DNA of 35,889 nt from an uncultured Eubacteriales bacterium (GTDB lineage: Bacteria; Bacillota; Clostridia; Lachnospirales; Lachnospiraceae): positions 1 to 35,889 of the forward strand of contig ONEC01000014.1 of the NCBI GenBank assembly GCA_900316715.1, read 5' to 3'. Made by a program: the position numbers and the translations under genes. Within the stretch, counting starts at the first letter, position 1, and each line of letters starts with the position of its first letter. Of this stretch, positions 31,516 to 35,889 are shown piece by piece. The notes under the pieces were generated by a model. It had not been told where the DNA came from, ran no database searches, and was given only the letters and a program-made list of their open reading frames with translations.

Positions 31516-32517
31516 TTAATATATAACTCTATTACGGCCGGATTCTTTGGCTGTATATAGGTGTTCGTCGGCCTTACTGATATTTTCCTCTATCGAGAGG
31601 TCCGGGTCGAAGAGTCTGCATCCGAAGCTCATGGTAACATTTATGGTATTGCCATCAGCTTCTATTGAAGATTCCATGATGGATATACGTATCTTCTCTG
31701 CCTTCTCAACACAGGCTTCCAGATCTGTATCGGGCATCATCATGATGAACTCTTCACCGCCCCATCTGTATACTGATTCATTATCTCCGCAGGCGCTTTC
31801 CAGCTTTGAAGCCACAAAGGCCAGAACGTCATCACCTGCGTTATGTCCATAGGTATCATTTACTCTCTTAAACTTATCTATATCACAGATAAACAGGCTG
31901 AGCGGTCTCTTATCATCAACAACCTTATTGAATCTTCTGGAGAAATCACTGTAGAAGCCCATACGGTTCTTCAGCTTAGTAAGCTTATCATGATGTGACT
32001 CCTCAAAGAAGCTTTCCGACTCCATGGCAAGTCCGGATATAATAGCCGCCATTGAAAGCTTTCTTACATCTTCAACTTCATCGAAGCCGCCATCGCCATT
32101 CTTATTTATAATCTGAAATGCACCGATAAAGGCTCCATTTATATCTGCAACAGGCATAACAAGCACAGACTTTGTCCTGTAGCCCGTCTTCATATCAACC
32201 TCTTTGTTAAAGTCCGGGTCATTATAAGGATCATTAGTCACAATAACCCTTCCCTCCTTCAGAGCTTTTCCTACAAGGCCTGTGTTATCCGGAATAACTA
32301 TCCTGTCAACTCCTGTAGCGGATGTTGTCCAGAGCTGATGCTTGTTCTTATCCCATTTCCAGAAGCTTGCTCTATCGGCATCAGCCATGGTTCTTCCAAG
32401 CTCAGTCATGTATTCGAATACAGCTTTGTGATCACTTTCCTCTACGCTGCACATTTCCGAATAAAGCTTTGTACTGATGTCACTTATATTCTTTAAAATA
32501 TCCTCTGCATTGTACAT
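31516..32517 (-). CDS. GAF-GGDEF diguanylate cyclase
   Basis: This 333-residue protein has an N-terminal GAF-like sensor domain (about 15-165, with DNTGLVGKALKEG and VLVMPVADINGAFIGAFQI) and a GGDEF domain from about 173. The active site is GGEEF at 253-257, with the metal site in ICDIDKFKRVND and the DTYGH motif. It should make c-di-GMP from two GTP. The RxxD inhibitory site five residues before GGEEF is absent (GDNE instead), so product inhibition at that site is unlikely. The ATG at 32517 has GGGGG 8 nt upstream; the upstream ATG at 32532 overlaps it. It is the last gene of the cyclase operon, 17 bp after the MBL hydrolase. Confidence 0.95.
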   Translation of the reverse strand: MYNAEDILKNISDISTKLYSEMCSVEESDHKAVFEYMTELGRTMADADRASFWKWDKNKHQLWTTSATGVDRIVIPDNTGLVGKALKEGRVIVTNDPYNDPDFNKEVDMKTGYRTKSVLVMPVADINGAFIGAFQIINKNGDGGFDEVEDVRKLSMAAIISGLAMESESFFEESHHDKLTKLKNRMGFYSDFSRRFNKVVDDKRPLSLFICDIDKFKRVNDTYGHNAGDDVLAFVASKLESACGDNESVYRWGGEEFIMMMPDTDLEACVEKAEKIRISIMESSIEADGNTINVTMSFGCRLFDPDLSIEENISKADEHLYTAKESGRNRVIY

Positions 32518-32534
32518 ATACCCTACCCCCATTT

Positions 32535-33254
32535 TTAAGCTAACGGAACCGGCTGATACGCCGTATCTTTAGTCTTTTCTAATATCTCACATTCTTCATC
32601 CATATGCATTAGATAGACCGTCACGCCTTTATTCTTAAAGTATGACTCCATCGCTACCAGATCATCCACGTATATATGGACCTCTGTCTTATAGGCAGAA
32701 CACTCCGTATAAAGCACTGTCCCCGGAGAAAGATAATCAAGATATGGATCCAGAGATCTGGTATCTCCGGTATAAATCACATTTGTCTTATCTATCTCGA
32801 GGTTATATCCAAAGCACCTTCCATCCAGCGCCGGTACATGCTTGGTCGGAATAACAGCCTTCATCCAGGACTTTCCCGCATTCTTCATATATTCTTCAGC
32901 TGTCACTATCTTATAATTCTCTTTGCTGCAGCCATCCAGAACATTAAGGAGATAATCCAGATTCTCCTGCACCTCTTCTGACGGAGCAACTACAGTAACA
33001 GGAATATTCCATACAAAATTTGCGAAATGAATCGTCAGCGCCAGTCCGCCGACATGATCACTGTGAGTATGCGTTATGACAGCCACCAGTTCTTCAACCT
33101 TATCACAGCCTGCGAACTTCTCCGGACCCTCATTCTTTAATCTTTTAAATGTAACCAGCGGGCAGTCCATAAGGATAAGTTTATTCCCAAGACCAAAGCA
33201 CGCCCCGTTATGTTCATCAGAGAAGCCTGCGCCTCTTCCCAAGAACTTCAGCAT
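32535..33254 (-). CDS. MBL-fold metallo-hydrolase (RNase Z/phosphodiesterase-like)
   Basis: This 239-residue protein has the metallo-beta-lactamase metal motif THTHSDHVGG (H62, H64, D66, H67), a later His in KHVPALDG, Asp in YTGDTRS and a C-terminal His in LMHMDEE. The order resembles the RNase Z/arylsulfatase-like branch, which includes some cyclic-nucleotide phosphodiesterases. Its start codon overlaps the stop of the adenylate cyclase gene by 1 bp (TAATG), so the two are translationally coupled. A role in degrading the cyclase product is a reasonable guess but not shown by the sequence. Confidence 0.88.
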   Translation of the reverse strand: MLKFLGRGAGFSDEHNGACFGLGNKLILMDCPLVTFKRLKNEGPEKFAGCDKVEELVAVITHTHSDHVGGLALTIHFANFVWNIPVTVVAPSEEVQENLDYLLNVLDGCSKENYKIVTAEEYMKNAGKSWMKAVIPTKHVPALDGRCFGYNLEIDKTNVIYTGDTRSLDPYLDYLSPGTVLYTECSAYKTEVHIYVDDLVAMESYFKNKGVTVYLMHMDEECEILEKTKDTAYQPVPLA

Positions 33255-35035
33255 TATCTATGCACCTCCGTTACTTCGTAAACAAATACACCTTTGCTCT
33301 TTCCCTTGAGTGGTATTTCACCGATTTCCTCTACTTCGATTCTATCCTTTACCCTCTCATAAAGAGCATCACTGATAAGCACCTGCCCCTTCTTTGCATT
33401 TGCCTCAAGACGGGCTGCTGTATTTACTGTATCACCGATGGCTGTAAAATCCATTCTGAAATCACAGCCGATATTTCCTACTACGGCAGGTCCAACATTT
33501 ACGCCGACTCCGAAGCCCACGCTTCTTCCGTATTTCGCCATCAGATCCTTCTCAAGGGCCTTACCACCATTTACTATATCCATGGCAGCGCACACTGCCT
33601 TAAACTCATAATCAGGCAGATCAAATGGTGAGTTAAATACTGCCATAGTTGCATCTCCGACAAACTTATCCAAGGTTCCAAGATTATCAAATATGGACTT
33701 GGAAGTAAGAGTCAGATATTCATTCAGGATTTCAACAACCTGTTCCGGCTCCAACGCTTCGGACATAGTTGTAAAACCTCTTATATCAACGAAAAGAACA
33801 GCTATATCTCTGTTCTCTCCACCGACCTTTATCTGGAAATCACCCTTCTTGGCAATTTCCTCCACAACCTGTGGAGCAACATACTTTCTGAAAGCGTTCA
33901 GTATCTTCTTCTTTTTCTTCAGCTCACGGAGATATCCAAGAGCAAGGGATGCTATGTATGATAAGATAAGCATCATCGGAAGATATATGATACTGTATGC
34001 TGTACCATGATTATTAAAGATAATAAGCACAAATACAAATGCTATTATAACAATTATCATTATTATCAGCGACAGCCATGGCTTAAGCCTTCTGAAAAGA
34101 ATATACATAAGCATAGCTATAACTGCTGATATAAGTCCAAATATATATTTATTTCCATTTACAGAGAATCTTCCCTGAATGTAGGACTGGAGAATATTTG
34201 CATGAACCTCTACTCCATACATCTGATGACTTCCGCCATTTGGAACTTCAAAGTCGTCCTGCATTCCCGGAGCATAAGCCCCCACCAGAACTATACTGTC
34301 TGTAAAGGCTCTCGCGTCGATATTTCCATTAAGAACATCAATCATGGAAACATATTCATAATCTCCCGGCTTGCCCGAATAGTTGATTATGGCACGGCCA
34401 TTCTTATCTACAGGGACTGCATTTGGAGTAATGCCCTTTCTATTGCAGTACTCCTCATAAAGAATATTTGAGAACATCTTCTGTTCAGAGCCTTCATAAA
34501 CCTCTGACGGAATGATTCGTCTTACTGTACCATCCGAATCCTGGGATACATTACTGTAACCCTTATTGCATACAGAGCTAAGGCTCTCAAAAGGTTCTTC
34601 AATTGATTCTACAGGATATGAAGCAAAGCCATCCTCATTCGTTGTTAGCTTTCTTCCATAGATGAGATGATCAACGATAACAACATTTCCCGACTCAGCT
34701 GCCGCCGCCGTAAAGTCATCATCTCCCGCATCTACATTCCCCGAAAATAGAACATCGAAGCCCACAAGAAGGGGCTTCGATTCTGCTTGTTCGTTAAGTT
34801 TTCTAAGGAGATTGGCATAGAAACTTCTGGACCAGGTCTGAATCGGTCCAAGTTCTGCCATAGTCTTCTCATCGATTCCAATGATCTTGATCTTACTGTC
34901 AATACCTCTTGGTATCTGATACAGACTATCCTTTGCCATATTATCAAAGAATCTGAATACATTTGTAACAGTAAGAATAAAGACCAGGAGCCCTACAAGA
35001 AGCGTCTCCGCTAATATCTGTAATTTTTTCTTCAT
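33254..35035 (-). CDS. CHASE2-domain adenylate/guanylate cyclase
   Basis: This 593-residue protein has an N-terminal membrane helix at about 8-26, a CHASE2 extracellular sensor domain (about 30-285), three more helices (about 297-315, 322-341, 348-367), and a class III cyclase domain (about 400-575). The metal-binding aspartates are D417 (FVDIRGF) and D461 (FVGDATM), the purine-selecting Lys is K457 (LDKFVGD), and the transition-state residues are N538 and R542 (TVNTAARLE). The Lys favours ATP, so cAMP is the expected product. The ATG at 35035 has GGAG 5 nt upstream. It lies between the Ig-like fragment and the coupled MBL hydrolase. Confidence 0.94.
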   Translation of the reverse strand: MKKKLQILAETLLVGLLVFILTVTNVFRFFDNMAKDSLYQIPRGIDSKIKIIGIDEKTMAELGPIQTWSRSFYANLLRKLNEQAESKPLLVGFDVLFSGNVDAGDDDFTAAAAESGNVVIVDHLIYGRKLTTNEDGFASYPVESIEEPFESLSSVCNKGYSNVSQDSDGTVRRIIPSEVYEGSEQKMFSNILYEEYCNRKGITPNAVPVDKNGRAIINYSGKPGDYEYVSMIDVLNGNIDARAFTDSIVLVGAYAPGMQDDFEVPNGGSHQMYGVEVHANILQSYIQGRFSVNGNKYIFGLISAVIAMLMYILFRRLKPWLSLIIMIIVIIAFVFVLIIFNNHGTAYSIIYLPMMLILSYIASLALGYLRELKKKKKILNAFRKYVAPQVVEEIAKKGDFQIKVGGENRDIAVLFVDIRGFTTMSEALEPEQVVEILNEYLTLTSKSIFDNLGTLDKFVGDATMAVFNSPFDLPDYEFKAVCAAMDIVNGGKALEKDLMAKYGRSVGFGVGVNVGPAVVGNIGCDFRMDFTAIGDTVNTAARLEANAKKGQVLISDALYERVKDRIEVEEIGEIPLKGKSKGVFVYEVTEVHR

Positions 35036-35059
35036 ACGTTCTCCAGGCAACAGGACATA

Positions 35060-35752
35060 TTAGTCAATCTTAGTAAATGTATACTGTCCCGTTCCGCTTA
35101 CATATATTTCAGTTCCACCGGTGTAAATTGTATTGTCACCGCTTATCTTCCACTTTCCGGCAGGAAGTGTATACGCTTCACCAGCTTCAAGGGTTATCTG
35201 CTTTCCGGTAGGAATAACCTTATCCTTAAGCCATGCAGCATACAGAGTCACTGTGGTAGAGAATTCATTTCCCGCTTCATCATAAGCTGTAATGTTATAA
35301 TTCTTCTTTCCACCATCTGCAGCAAGAGTTATAAGAGATTCTCCATTATTGATAGCCACCTCTTTTCCGTCCACGAACACCCGGCTTAAATGCTCATCAA
35401 GAAGATTAAAGCTGATTGCATCTGCATAGACTGTACCTGACAGATCAACACCATTACCATCCTGATCCATAGACATTTCACCAAATGCAGGACTGGCTCC
35501 ATCAATCTTTACATCATTCCTGACAGAAACGTAGTTAGTGATTCCTCCAGTTACTTTATGCTTCAGGCAAACCGATTTTACATTTTCTGTATATGGTATA
35601 GAGTCACTGAATGTTCCATCAAAGCTGGTAGAAACTAAGAATCCTTCCGGTGCTTTGATACTTACATCCGATGTATAATAACCATTTTCACCCATTGTAC
35701 CTACTAAGGAGTATGGATTATTCGGTGTAGGGTAATAATCTATAAAAATCAA
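35060..35752 (-). CDS. Ig-like-domain protein, probably 5'-truncated
   Basis: The protein reads like the C-terminal part of a large Gram-positive surface protein: an Ig-like repeat (VKIDGASP, then ISFNLLDEHLSRVFVDGKEV and NITAYDEAGNEFSTTVTL) and a final beta-rich tail (PAGKWKISGDNTIY, then GTGQYTFTKID). There is no signal peptide. The best start is TTG at 35752 with AGGA 6 nt upstream. The frame continues sensibly upstream (KISETEKYNEITGKS) to a stop at 35822 without any ATG. It may therefore be a truncated remnant, or a gene with a rare start at ATT 35815. It ends 24 bp before the cyclase gene. Confidence 0.6.
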   Translation of the reverse strand: MIFIDYYPTPNNPYSLVGTMGENGYYTSDVSIKAPEGFLVSTSFDGTFSDSIPYTENVKSVCLKHKVTGGITNYVSVRNDVKIDGASPAFGEMSMDQDGNGVDLSGTVYADAISFNLLDEHLSRVFVDGKEVAINNGESLITLAADGGKKNYNITAYDEAGNEFSTTVTLYAAWLKDKVIPTGKQITLEAGEAYTLPAGKWKISGDNTIYTGGTEIYVSGTGQYTFTKID

Positions 35753-35838
35753 ACTCTTTCCTGTAATCTCGTTATATTTTTCAGTTTCAGAAATTTTTAC
35801 ATTTACATTAATATTTACCTTTTAACAATAATTTAAAG

Positions 35839-35889
35839 TTAGCCTTCCTCTATTTTGGGATTAATTATTGCGTCAACTTCAGGATCTTG
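35839..35889 (-). CDS. C-terminal end of an unidentified protein (runs off the window)
   Basis: On the minus strand the window opens with QDPEVDAIINPKIEEG and a TAA stop at 35839. Too little is present to identify it. It is in a different frame from the Ig-like fragment 17 bp downstream. It could be the end of a separate gene, or the earlier part of one surface-protein gene broken by a frameshift. Confidence 0.5.
   Translation of the reverse strand, partial: QDPEVDAIINPKIEEG

Overview
The window is about 36 kb of a low-GC (roughly 38-40%) Firmicute chromosome. It most likely comes from a Lachnospiraceae bacterium of the Butyrivibrio/Pseudobutyrivibrio type. I infer this from the divergent clostridial-type ThyA, a DUF4317 protein, strong AGGAGG ribosome sites with frequent TTG/GTG starts, LplB/LplC-type sugar ABC genes and a CHASE2 class III cyclase. 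Nearly every gene is on the minus strand; the one convincing plus-strand gene is a small XRE regulator at 4907-5254. No tRNA, rRNA, CRISPR array or intact insertion sequence is seen.

Layout, left to right (transcription mostly right to left). 1-3326: a very acidic, repeat-bearing TPR-like protein cut by the window edge, behind a YbjQ-family protein with a zinc ribbon. 3412-4780: folA and thyA as a pair. 4907-5254: XRE regulator, whose 3' coding end doubles as the terminator of the convergent gene. 5256-7679: a degenerate REC/HPt-like protein and tyrS. 7747-10839: O-antigen-ligase-like membrane protein, metallophosphoesterase and YgjP-type metalloprotease. 10933-15767: an oligosaccharide ABC operon (lacI-type regulator, two permeases, lipoprotein) with a near-consensus promoter and LacI-type operator palindromes. 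15989-19132: DUF4317 protein behind a GH120-like beta-xylosidase, whose promoter carries a 20-bp-period direct repeat. 19335-21480: small unknown protein, alpha/beta hydrolase, unknown membrane protein. 21552-23992: an ABC-2 exporter operon with its own XRE regulator and a consensus promoter overlapped by two operator palindromes. 24106-29543: a MacB/FtsX-type exporter next to a two-component system whose kinase lacks any membrane segment; a 22-bp-spaced direct repeat lies upstream of the exporter. 29660-31205: DUF2130 protein and a small anchored coiled-coil protein. 31206-31515: a gene-poor stretch holding a decayed VirD4/TraG coupling-protein fragment and a GC-rich structured hairpin. 31516-35035: a tightly packed second-messenger cassette (GAF-GGDEF diguanylate cyclase, MBL hydrolase, CHASE2 adenylate cyclase). 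35060-35889: an Ig-like fragment and the tail of another protein.

How the genes may work together: the LacI/ABC/GH120 block looks like a xylo-oligosaccharide or related plant-glycan uptake and degradation locus. The 24-29 kb block looks like a sensing-and-efflux module in which the exporter may do the sensing. The 31-35 kb block links c-di-GMP and cAMP synthesis with a possible phosphodiesterase.

The least explained observations are a hairpin element shared by two intergenic sites (27531-27600 and 31411-31482, inverted orientation), the terminator encoded inside the XRE gene, and the phosphorelay-like protein that appears to have lost its phosphorylation residues.
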